Below are positions 21,429-31,569 of a DNA stretch of 40,774 bases, in pieces; position 1 is the stretch's first letter; every line of letters begins with the position of its first letter. The position numbers and the translations under genes were made by a program. This DNA comes from Rhizophlyctis rosea (Eukaryota; Chytridiomycota; Chytridiomycetes; Rhizophlyctidales; Rhizophlyctidaceae), in contig JADGJC010000309.1 of assembly GCA_027596075.1 (NCBI GenBank), positions 1 to 40,774 of the forward strand. Reading direction: 5' to 3'. Under the pieces are notes generated by a model that was not told the DNA's origin, searched no databases, and saw only the letters and a program-made list of their open reading frames with translations.

Positions 21429-23740
21429 ATTTGGGTGTGGTTCAGGGGTTTTGATGTATTTTTGCTTGTGGTTGCAATATGGATTGGGTGTTTTTGTCGA
21501 TGTTGATTTGTCTCTGTCCCACCTGGTCGAGGTGTTGAGAATTGCGTTGAGAGGCAGATGAGGGAGTGAGGGTTGTGAGTCCTAACCATTTCTTTGAGTC
21601 TCAATTTATCTTGGCTTTATTGTTGTTTTTTTCCCGCTTGCGCTTCCTCAAGTTCCAACTGATGTTTAGGTTGGATGGAGGTGTCAAGTATCGGAAGGAT
21701 AGATGGGGTGTTGTGAGGTTGTCTATCCACAGGAAGCTTGGGGTATCAGGGGGGTGCCGTATGAGATCAAAAACAAAACTTGGGCTTCTAAACTTTGAGA
21801 GCTCATATTCAGAAGCGTCCTTCGACATATTGGGTGACATCCATAAACCCCCGCATAACATAAAAACATAAAATACCATAACATAAAACATGACCTTTAC
21901 TAGTGACTTCATGACTGTGCCACAACTTCGTCCGCATAACATAACATAGATATATGGTTCCAAAAGGTTATGGATGTCACCCATTATGAGTGACGTTTTG
22001 TCCCGCTCACTGGCAAGCCTGTCAATCCCTCTTCTGCGATTTTGAATCTTTTTGAGAATGGCGAAAAACGGGACGAACAGCAAAAGAAAATGAGAATTGG
22101 AGCCAAGTAAAATAATGCACGCCTATGTGCTTGAAGCCCATCATGTAGGAGATGGATGCTTTTCCAAGTTCTATCAGATGCATACAAAGGTTCATGGGCA
22201 GGCGATGAACAGGGTAGCTGTGGCCTGTGGTGGTTGTATGATGGCGGACATGGCCAGATACAATTCCCCCACTGGTTAGCGGGATATTCCGCTGACTCTG
22301 TCATCAACAATTAGATGAATTGGTCGTTCCTTTTTTTCTTTGACTGTCTATGTTCAAAAGTCAATTTTCGCTGACGATACTGCGGAGAATGCTTTTCTCT
22401 GTCATCCGAAGTCCGGTCACCCTTTTTGAATCAAAAATGGAACTCGACAACGGTGGATGGGATAAGTCATGTTGCGCTTTTAGAGTGTTCTGACATTCTT
22501 ACCAGCTTGCGACAAAAAACAAGACGCTGAATACAGATGAACGTTGCTCTATGCCTGGCCGCTTCGTTGGAGGATAGAAGCAACGATGATTGTGTCCATA
22601 CCTAGAGCTTGAAGTCGTGGGGGCAGGGGGTATGATGAGGCGATGAGAAGGGGTGGTTGTGGGTGGAAAGTCACCATGAGATGATAAGCTTCCCACCGAC
22701 TTGGTTGGCCTACGCTTTCCCATACTTTCAAAGTGATGCAGAAAATGGCGAGATCATATATTGGGACTTAGTGTTCTTTTTTCCGCGTATTTTGAAGTCG
22801 TTTGTACCTGTGGAATCGACAATGGGGTCTTCATCTGCTTCATGTGGTTGTGCAGTCTGCAAATTAATATGTATCAACTAAGTGAACATTTGTAAGTGCT
22901 TTGATGTCTCCGTACGCTCTCAGCTTGCAAGCTTACACTTCTTGCCTGCCCCGAGTCGTCATCGTCGCACATTCTTTTTGTCTCTCCTCTCTGTCTCTTC
23001 CCTGAATGAAGATTTGCACACCAGCAAAAAAGTACACTTGTCGATGATAGATCGCCTCCACTGTAGTGCTGAGAGAAAAGCTGATTGTGGCCTTTCTGGG
23101 ATTGCATGTGCACAAGCTGCTATTGGTCGGTTCAGCACTGGCAGTGACGAACTGCATCCGAAATGATCCAACACGTCCACCGAGTCCAGTTGTCCACTAT
23201 CATTTCAGAATGGTCGCATAACCATGGATGCTGTTGTTCGCAGTTAGCGCAGACTGGAATTCATATGAATTGGCTCAAGCTGGCTCACATGAGTTCGTTC
23301 GTTACATATCCCAACACGCGCCTCCTCCTTCATGTTTTTTTATTGTGTTTTTTTTGTCAAGGTTGTTGAGGAAAACCCCTCATGTGAACATGCTTATGTA
23401 ATCGAATCACAAATGCGCAGATCCCCCACCCCGCCGCGCACGGGTAAATGTTCGGCCGTTACACAGGGCAATATGGCCCGGGCCAGGGTGAACTTGGTGA
23501 AGGGCTATTTTTGCGATGGAGGACATGCCCCCATCTTGACCGATTCCAGGACTTTCCGTGCTATTGTCGCAGCAGCAATAAAGGGCAACCTTACCTCATA
23601 GCCTTCTTCAACCATCAAAGAGCGTGCAGGTCACCTCTATCAACAGCTTCTGAGTTTGTGCCATCGACTTGATTTGCCACAGTTTGCAACGTAACCCTTC
23701 CTGTTCCCGCCCACGCATTGAATCCTGAATCATCGTCAAT
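21429..23740. other. 2.3-kb stretch without a supported gene, upstream of the GH43 gene
   Basis: ORFs are short and overlap on both strands without family similarity. It contains an inverted repeat at 21831-21983 (own entry) and a 14-base perfect palindrome AATTCATATGAATT at 23258-23271. The last 150 nt before 23741 are CT-rich and are the likely leader of the xylosidase gene. Confidence 0.45.
21831..21983. repeat. Inverted repeat with AT-rich core (possible MITE-like remnant)
   Basis: Left arm 21831-21849 (TGGGTGACATCCATAAACC) and right arm 21966-21983 (GGTTATGGATGTCACCCA) are reverse complements except for one extra base. The core is rich in CATAACATAAAA units, and CCGCATAACATAA occurs twice in direct orientation (about 21850 and 21930). 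No transposase. A small non-autonomous element or a structured transcript are the two options. Confidence 0.5.
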
Positions 23741-25360
23741 ATGCCTCAAGTACGCAACCCCATCCTCCCTGGATTCAACCCAGACCCCTCCATCCTTCGT
23801 GTCGGGGAAGACTACTACATCGCCACTTCAACTTTCGAATGGTACCCGGGAGTGCAAATCCATCATTCGCGAGACCTCGCGAACTGGACCCTTATCACCC
23901 GACCCCTAACCCGCAAGGCCCAACTTGACATGCGTGGTGACCCTGACAGTTGCGGTATCTGGGCTCCCTGTCTTACTCACGATGGTGAACGCTTCTGGCT
24001 CGTGTACACGGATGTCAAGCGCAAAGACGGTTCCTTCAAAGATACACATAACTACATCGTTCATGCTCCCAAGATTGAAGGACCTTGGTCCGACCCTATC
24101 TACACCAACTCCTCCGGCTTTGACCCCTCCCTATTCCACGATGACGACGGAAAGAAGTGGTTCGTCAACATGCTCTGGGACCACCGTCGCCGCCCCCAAC
24201 TTTTCGAAGGCATCATCCTCCAAGAGTTCGACCCCGTAGCTGGCAAGCTAGTCGGCCCCAGAAAGAACATCTTCAAAGGCACCGACCTCGCCCTCGTCGA
24301 AGGTCCACACATGTACCAACGCAACGGATGGTACTACCTCCTCACCGCTGAAGGCGGCACCGGCTACGACCACGCCTGCACCCTCGCCCGCTCCCGCAAC
24401 ATCTGGGGCCCCTACGAACTCCACCCCCAAAAATACATCATAACCTCCAAAGACCACCCGCACAACGCCCTCCAACGCGCCGGCCACGGCGACATAGTCG
24501 ACACGCCGGACGGCAAAACCTACATGGTCCACCTCACTGGTCGTCCCATTACCCAAAAACGCCGCTGCACCCTCGGCCGCGAAACCGCCCTCCAAGAAGC
24601 CTACTGGGCCGATGACGACTGGCTCTACGTCAAAAACGGCCCTTTACCCTCCCTCTTTGTCGAAGTCCCCGGTACACCAGACGAATCCGCCTACTGGTCC
24701 GAAAAACGTTACACCTTCTCCTCCGGTCTCCCCATCGACTTCCAATGGCTCCGCACACCCGAACCAGACCGAATCTTCCGCACTAACAAAAACGGCTCCC
24801 TAACCCTCATCGGCCGCGAATCCGTCGGATCATGGTTCGAGCAATCCCTCGTTGCGCGGAGACAACAACATTTCTCCTTTGACGCCGAAACCGTTGTCGA
24901 TTTCTCACCAGAGGACGAACGCCAATACGCCGGTCTAACCGTCTACTACTGCCGTTACAACTTCTTCTACCTAACCGTAACAGCCCATTCCGACGGACAA
25001 CGTGAACTCCTCCTCATGACATCCGAAGCCTCCTTCCCCTTCGGCGGTCTAGAGTTTCCCATGCAACCAGCCGTCCAAATCCCCAATGAAGGCAAAGTCC
25101 GGTTGGCAGTCACCGTGCGCGGGAAGGCTATGCAATTTTACTACGCGTTGGGTGAGGAGGGAGAGTTGAAACCTATTGGACCGGTGTATGATGCGTCGAT
25201 TGTGTCGGATGAGTGTGGGGGGCATCCGGAGCATGGGAGTTTTACAGGGTCGTTTGTTGGGGTGGCATGTTCGGATTTGAATGGGTTGGCGAGGGAGGCG
25301 ACGTTTGATTATGTGGTTTATAGGCCGGTGAAGCATGAGTCGGATCGGTATGAGATTTGA
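23741..25360 (+). CDS. GH43 beta-xylosidase / alpha-L-arabinofuranosidase (subfamily 11-like), intronless, cytosolic
   Basis: Single exon, 539 residues, close to the usual length of this group (about 535). It releases xylose from xylo-oligosaccharides and often arabinose. The N-terminal five-bladed beta-propeller has the catalytic triad: Asp15 (general base, NPDPS), Asp128 (pKa modulator, GFDPS) and Glu187 (general acid, VEGPH). These positions fit well-studied bacterial enzymes of this subfamily offset by one residue. Other landmarks are TFEWYPGVQIHHSRDL, GIWAPCLTHDG, WYYLLTAEGGT and GHGDIVDTPDG. Residues from about 325 form the C-terminal beta-sandwich (SYWSEKR-like start, RRQQHFSFDAET, AGLTVYYCRYNFFYLTV, FTGSFVGVACSDL) that closes the active site. 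No signal peptide or membrane segment, so it acts on imported oligosaccharides. The absence of introns contrasts with the left half of the window and suggests possible acquisition from bacteria. Confidence 0.93.
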   Translation: MPQVRNPILPGFNPDPSILRVGEDYYIATSTFEWYPGVQIHHSRDLANWTLITRPLTRKAQLDMRGDPDSCGIWAPCLTHDGERFWLVYTDVKRKDGSFKDTHNYIVHAPKIEGPWSDPIYTNSSGFDPSLFHDDDGKKWFVNMLWDHRRRPQLFEGIILQEFDPVAGKLVGPRKNIFKGTDLALVEGPHMYQRNGWYYLLTAEGGTGYDHACTLARSRNIWGPYELHPQKYIITSKDHPHNALQRAGHGDIVDTPDGKTYMVHLTGRPITQKRRCTLGRETALQEAYWADDDWLYVKNGPLPSLFVEVPGTPDESAYWSEKRYTFSSGLPIDFQWLRTPEPDRIFRTNKNGSLTLIGRESVGSWFEQSLVARRQQHFSFDAETVVDFSPEDERQYAGLTVYYCRYNFFYLTVTAHSDGQRELLLMTSEASFPFGGLEFPMQPAVQIPNEGKVRLAVTVRGKAMQFYYALGEEGELKPIGPVYDASIVSDECGGHPEHGSFTGSFVGVACSDLNGLAREATFDYVVYRPVKHESDRYEI

Positions 25361-26353
25361 GATGGGGGTTGGTTGGGAAATTGGGCGCAAACTTACATTT
25401 AGTAGAGAACCCGTACTACATGTTGTGTACTTCGCCTGAGGGCCTTCTTGAATAGACAGAAAGAGTTGGGCTTGCACAGCTTCGGAAGGCGGTACGCTCC
25501 TTACAGTGACAGATGCTTGCTTCACCATGTTCGAAAATGGAACTTCGTCTATCCCTCTTTCTTTCGGGTCTGCAACACTGGGACTGATGGCTGTCCTCGT
25601 AGCTGGAAGACCATAATGGGAGAACGATATCATCATCCTCTCAACAATCCAGATCAGAAATCCCTACGCACCAGAGATCCTGAGAAGAACGACAGAGCCG
25701 CAAAAAAGATGACTGCAACAACTACACTAAGTACACTACATTGGAAATGTCCTTCATCAGAGCAAGAGCCAAATAGTGATACCCAACGGTGATTGCGTTT
25801 TGCTGGATCAACGAAGGGTTTAGTTGCATTCTGGCTATCAGCCCATCAATGATTCCACATGGATTTCCAAATCCTTGAGTCGTCAGATGCAGAGGTAAAG
25901 TGCAATTGTTGAAATGCGGCGTCAGATATCATTCAAACCCGAGAACGTGTTCGCTTCGCCCTTCCAGGTCATTTGATTGTTCAATATCATTCAAGGAAGC
26001 TTCATCGAATGTTTGCTTTCCATATGACTCTCACCTATCTTCCTTCCCTTTTTGTTCGATGACATTCTTGCCGAGGCATTGACTGAATCTCCTATACAAC
26101 AGATGTAACAGGCGAAAAGGTATATCAAGTCTCAGAATATCAAGTGGAGCACTTGCGCAGTTGCAGTGGTACTCCCATCGCCTAGTGCGCGATATTAAAG
26201 TCTTTCATGACACGTGCTTCTTTTTTGCAACGCTGAACTTCATGTTACTCATCAGTTGGCCGAAACGTTCATTTGGTGAGCAGTAAAGCATGAGTTTTTG
26301 TTGCAATCAAAAGCTCATGGGTTGCAAATGCACACCAGCGCAATTCCAATGTG

Positions 26354-26519
26354 CTTGCTTCGATACAGAGCCGCAAAACGGTATGATACGGCAATTGATT
26401 TGGCAAGAGAGCTTTCAATGTGGCAATAAGCTCTACTTGTTCCTTCAGTTATGATCTCATGCCAAACGGGCTGCGGCCTCTTTCCGCTCCATCGAAGCAA
26501 GTTGCGGTATCATACCGTT
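26354..26519. repeat. Cluster of nested inverted repeats (possible structured RNA or decayed element)
   Basis: Four perfect arm pairs nest inside each other: 26354-26363/26492-26501 (10 bp, CTTGCTTCGA), 26370-26375/26472-26477 (6 bp), 26399-26405/26460-26466 (7 bp) and 26408-26414/26428-26434 (7 bp). A further 13-bp pair, 26377-26389/26507-26519 (AACGGTATGATAC and its complement), crosses this fold and would give an alternative structure. No ORF explains it. Confidence 0.4.
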
Positions 26520-29500
26520 ACATAACTCAAGGAAGCTGCAAATCTATTGAAGTAACATTCAGTCCAAACTTTGATCTGGTAGAGTGGGCAATTACAACCC
26601 AAAAAGGTTGTTACGCAAGAATTATGGGGATTGAAGGGACTGGAAACATTCGGAAATGGCATCAGTCCTCTCCCGTCATCTTTGAAGAGTCAGAAAGGGT
26701 TCAAGCCAGACTGATGCACAGAACAACGCCAACCAATTGACGAAATTGTGCAAAGTCAGAAAAAATAATCTCGTCTCTTGGTCGAACTTAATAGGATCGC
26801 AGAGAAGTTGATCCAACCTTTTGGAGACATCGAAGTTGAGTGTGGTAAAAAAAAAAAAAGGATGTTTCAAACCTGACTGTCTCCAACAGCGACGTCCAAG
26901 CATTCAGAAACATACTTCTGGAAGTAGCCTTCCAAAACGTAAAGATGCGATCCGACAGAACTGCAGCATGCTTCCCAATTATGACGGGGTAAACAAAGTG
27001 CAGCATCTTCGAACGGGGACACAACTCTTTTGCACTTCCATGTATAACGCTTGATTATCATCTCATATGGGGCAAGAAACGACAGCATACGAAAGCGAAA
27101 GATAAATGTATACCCTATGAACTTGAAAGGAGCAATGAATATGCATTGTCGACGACTCGACGGGCACAAGCCATTCTTGGTCAATTCAATTCGGTTACTG
27201 CATTAGACGACTTGCGCGTTGTCGTGACTTCCCACAACAAGTCAGACCACTAGAACCTTTTTCAGAGAATGAAATTTGTAGTGTAGTAGGAGAATAAGAA
27301 GTTTCTTTCCACGGAAGAGATTACGTTGGCACAGAGCCCAACGTTGGCCAATACCGGCCACCTATTCATCAGCGCCGTGATCATGGTCACGTGACAACTC
27401 CCATGGAGACAAAGACCAAAATATACATTGAGTTTCATATTTTCGAGTTGAATGGCAGACGGGATTGCTGAACTCATAAAGCTCACCAGAAAGAAAAAAA
27501 TTCGAGAATTCCTGCCAAAAGCTTATTGAGGGCGCGGTGGTGCCTTTGCACGAATGCACGTCCTCATGATTTTCTGTTATCAGGTCAGGTCGGCGTCACA
27601 GGATGGAGAAGTTGACCCAGAACACTATCAATATTCATTGCACATGCGGGAAAATGTGTGACAAAAAATTGCTGATCTCATAGGGCTAAAATGATCATGG
27701 ATGTAGGAGAATCCGCCTTGCAGTCAGCTGAGGGAGGCCTGAGTACATTGAGCTGTTGAAAAGCTGTTACTGCTGTTGAAAGGAAGGCACTAACTTGAAG
27801 TCACGGAATATGGCCGTTTACTCGACGGGCCATACTTCACGCTAAGCACTTCGCTCAGCCTTCTTCTCCCATGTATGCCATCACAGGGTACCGAACGAAA
27901 TCAGACTCATAACCATCGCTTTCCAAAGTGGAGCAAAAGAAAATGATACCTACTCAAGCATAGCACCACATGCCCCTAGTCTGCGCCCTGTGAATCGTGA
28001 ACTTCGGGACTTGCCGTCTCAACATTCTGATGCAATGGCAGATCGCTTGAAAGGTCTGAGGTACAGATCCACCTAACGGTACGCCAACTGAATGTCCCAC
28101 TCACACAAAAGAAAGTAAAGAAGGGTACATTGACGCAGAGCGTGTCAGAGACGATCAAGGAACTTCATCGTGCAAGAACGTCACTGATCATATATCCTTT
28201 CTTGTTACATCGCCAAAGTCATACCGCGCTCGCTCGCAAGTCCTGAGGCTGTCAAAGTCGCCATTCAGGTCTAATAAGCACGACCACCAGCCATTCGCTG
28301 ACGACGAGGATGAGAAGCCACGCGCATATGGGAGGTAACATGAGTAAATGTTTGCATAGTCATTAGTACCCCACTTGCCGCCAGCGGCAAACCACCAGCC
28401 ATCCATATACATTCATATGAACAACCACAAACAACGATTGGTGCTACATTCTGATTGGTGCTTTGAGCTGGTGCGTAATACAGTTCGTCGGTGCATCAAG
28501 TGGCAGGGCAAGGCCATGCCTTCCCCCTGTGAGCGGCAAACTTGTCATCACGTCCCATTCCCACGGCACGAAGTATCAAAAGGACTGATGAAAGGGGTCT
28601 CGCTGCAGGGGTAAGAGCGACAGGAGAGTGATACACGGACACGGTCGCGTGGTAGCACACCTCGGATGACGAGATTTTGATATCCGTGATGGGGGGAAGT
28701 GACGGTACATTGATGATCGGGCTTTTTATAAAATTTCAGGAGTGGTGATGGATGGGTTGCTCGAATGAGTTAGGGTGCTTCTGCTTGGGATTATTTTTGA
28801 TGGGGTTGACTCAGTCGAGACCACCACTAAGAGACGCAGGTGCCTGCAATCCAACTTGACGCCGAAAGCCCTGCTCCCGATTGTCCTGCTGTCAAATGCT
28901 CTTGGAAAGGACGAATCAGGAACGTTTTCTCACACTTATAGAAGAAGAACATGTCGCGAGGGTCTAGACCGTTTCATCTACTCACCCTGCGGTTCAAAAT
29001 TCGAACGTGTGCCAAAAAATTCTTTTCCATGTTGTATCAGTAGGGGAGGGGTATTTATCCATGACAGGAATTTAACGTTTCGCCACCCCGGTCTCCGAAG
29101 TCACAGGCTCATATGTGCCAGCAGCACCCGGAAGTCGGAATGGATTGTGTGGCAGAGTTTGGTGAATTTGTCATTGGAAAGGTGCATTGAAGAATGAAGA
29201 CCCAGTGTCTTGGTTCGCCGCTAAGCCCACGCTCTGTGGTGGACTCGCAACCGCCTCCGATTGCGATTCACAATTCACATAGTATCGCCAGCGTGTCTGC
29301 GTGTGGGGGTCTTGTGCAGACACGGAGGGGCAGCTCTGTCTCCTACAACAAAGCCTCCATTGCGACATGGTCCCGTGAAAAGCATTTGGTGGTATCTTTT
29401 CCTTCCTCTCAAGGTCTCAGATAGTGCAGAATGTTTTTCCCATCAAATCCTTCAAATTTCGCTCTGTTTGTGAAATGAATAAATGCCATCCACCCATCCC

Positions 29501-30695
29501 CTGTGGCATGACTGTGCAATGGCAGATTGATGGGTTGAGTATCAATCAGTGCTTTGGCATTATACACATCAATGGCATGAAACCGTGACCAAAAGCGGAT
29601 CTTGGTAACAGACCAATGCCACGGTAACCTTACCCAAGCCAACAACATGCAAGGTGCAGGACGGATTGTGTGGCAGACACGAGTTGACACGTATGGTGCC
29701 AACATCTTTTGATCCATCACGGTCCAGATCGCGTTTAGACCGCATCAAGGGGGAAGCTGGCTTGCCCAAGACACTGCTGCGTCTACAACATGCCTGCTCA
29801 CATTCAACTGTTGCCGCCATCGCACCAATAGCCAGGTCCGGCGTGTTTGAAGACGGAGCCTCCCTCGATCCGACACCCAAATCTGCAATCGCTGAATCTA
29901 TTATGGTGCACTATCCCTTTCCTCTGGAATTGTGTTGACAACTGCGCTTTGGAATCGGAGCAACTGAATTTCCTTGGTGTTGGTGAGTGGCGTATCGCCC
30001 GCTGACAATAACCCCAGGCTGCCGGATGTCTTTACGTTTTGACGGACTAGCCGGAGCGGGGGAAATAGGAATTTTGTACAATGTCTTTTCCCACACCTCC
30101 AGTTTTGCTATGGGCTGCCTCCCAATGAAAAATCAGAAACCGACCAACCACTCGTGTCCATTTGCCATCGGGGCCCGCACCTCTGCCAAGTATGTAGCCC
30201 CCATAACTCCTGTTTCCAACAAGAATGCCCCTATATCTTGCACTATCAGGGTCGCCAAAACCCGAAATGCCATGGGTTTTCTTGAAAACTCATTTTCAAT
30301 AATAGGAGGGGCCTATCGAACCCGTTTCCGTAACCTCCGACAGTGCCAAACCTCGTCAGGTTGGGTTGGTCCGCCGGGTACGAAGACATCCTTGTCCACA
30401 AAACCCACCCCTAGACACACAGACAATAAAACACACAACCTCGCCAACGCGAGAGACAACGTTTCTGGGCCCCCTTCAACTGAAAAGCCCCTGCGTGGTG
30501 CTTGATCCTTTTACTGCCGAGCAAGCAACAACAAACCTAACGCCGTCTTTTATGAGGGGGTTTTTGTCTCAGAAATTCCTATTCTTTCTCATCCCACATC
30601 GCTGTTGGCCTTTCCCTTCGCCACCCTGTCCATCCTCCACCATCGGGACCATATCATTGGGGCAACGCACCCTCCCTCAACGCGTCTGAGGAGGA

Positions 30696-30702
30696 TATAA
30701 AT
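30696..30702 (+). promoter_or_regulatory. TATA-like box
   Basis: TATAAAT preceded by GAGGA, followed by pyrimidine-rich sequence. It lies 868 nt before the response regulator start codon, so it would imply a long or spliced leader. Weak evidence. Confidence 0.2.
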
Positions 30703-31093
30703 CAAAAGCTCTGCTGATCTGGACCATCGAGACTCCCGCAGCAATTTACGATCCGGACCCGATTACCACCCCATCGTTCCCGGTTTCACCACGTCTTCCC
30801 TTTCGTCTGGTTCACCCGCCAAAAACCATTTAACACCCACTTGAGACCTGTTTGGATGTTCCTCTCCTCAAACAATTTCTCGCTCATCATTTCAATACCA
30901 CGCCAGTGTTTCATTCGTCGGATTGGCCATATCTGAGGGACTGGCTAGCACAAGTGTTCACTGAAAGACTCGGAGGGTGGAAGACACTTTACAACGTGGG
31001 CTGTACGATTTGAAGAAGTTGTGGTTAGGGCATTGGACTAGAACTGGCGGCGTCAAGTCACGGGACACATCTGGAGGGTAGAATATAGGTTTC

Positions 31094-31243
31094 TTACTTC
31101 GGTTCTTCGATTGGCTGAGCCGGTGGAGGTTCTCCTGCTTTTGCTCGCATTTTCAAGTGAAGGATCGCCAGCATCACCAAGACGAGCGCTGCTCTCAACG
31201 GATACTTAACCCGAACTCGTCCAGCTGTCTTGCCTCCTACCAT
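31094..31243 (-). CDS. Possible 49-residue single-pass membrane protein
   Basis: ATG at 31243-31241, TAA at 31096-31094. The sequence has a basic N-terminus (MVGGKTAGRVRVKYPLR), one hydrophobic segment (AALVLVMLAILHL, about residues 18-30), a basic flank (KMRAKAG) and a Pro/Glu-rich tail ending IEEPK. This is the layout of small mitochondrial or ER tail-anchored subunits, but I cannot name a family. The frame is open upstream to 31540 with less protein-like composition. It is divergent from the response regulator gene. Chance cannot be excluded for an ORF this short. Confidence 0.3.
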   Translation of the reverse strand: MVGGKTAGRVRVKYPLRAALVLVMLAILHLKMRAKAGEPPPAQPIEEPK

Positions 31244-31569
31244 CGTCGTTATCCATTCCACTCGGGTTGTCTTTCTGCCGGCCTGATCGAAAAGCGTCCA
31301 TCTGCTCATAAACTGAAGTCGGACGACCATCACAAATACAAAACGAAAGCAAAGTGATTTCAGCGCAGTTGGGTCATAACGTGCCTGAACAAAACATTCG
31401 CGAAAACGAATCCTCTCTTGAAAACACCCCTCTTGAAGCAAAATACTGAAAGTTTCGACAAACCTGCACTTATCACGCAACAGCACAATCAGGCATCCCA
31501 CGAAACTCGCCCAAAACTTGTCACTGCGATCGCTTATCATAACCTACATACATCGCTCCCTTTCCCTTT
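31244..31569. promoter_or_regulatory. Upstream region of the response regulator gene
   Basis: 326 nt between the possible small ORF (-) and the response regulator (+). It ends in a CT-rich stretch (CATCGCTCCCTTTCCCTTT) directly before the ATG, like other leaders in the window. No clear TATA box here. Confidence 0.3.

Larger units (their letters stand above)
25361..31093. other. 5.7-kb region without a supported gene
   Basis: I read both strands and found no family similarity, no splice-consistent chain of exons, no tRNA and no transposase. ORFs reach 195 codons (25636-25049, a shadow of the GH43 gene), 172 codons (29987-30505, plus) and 140 codons (28775-29197, plus) but have unbiased codons and odd composition. 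A structured inverted-repeat cluster lies at 26354-26519 (own entry). A TATAAAT sits at 30696-30702. 30500-30960 is pyrimidine-rich, as in promoter or leader sequence. Confidence 0.45.

Noticed and set aside
20950..21604. ORFs of 203 (+) and 143 (-) codons across the GC block
   Set aside because: They are open only because the block has no A or T; Pro/Ala/Gly/Arg repeats in both directions are a composition artefact.
29987..30505. 172-codon plus-strand ORF
   Set aside because: No codon bias, no motif, no plausible neighbour exons; overlaps other frames of similar quality.
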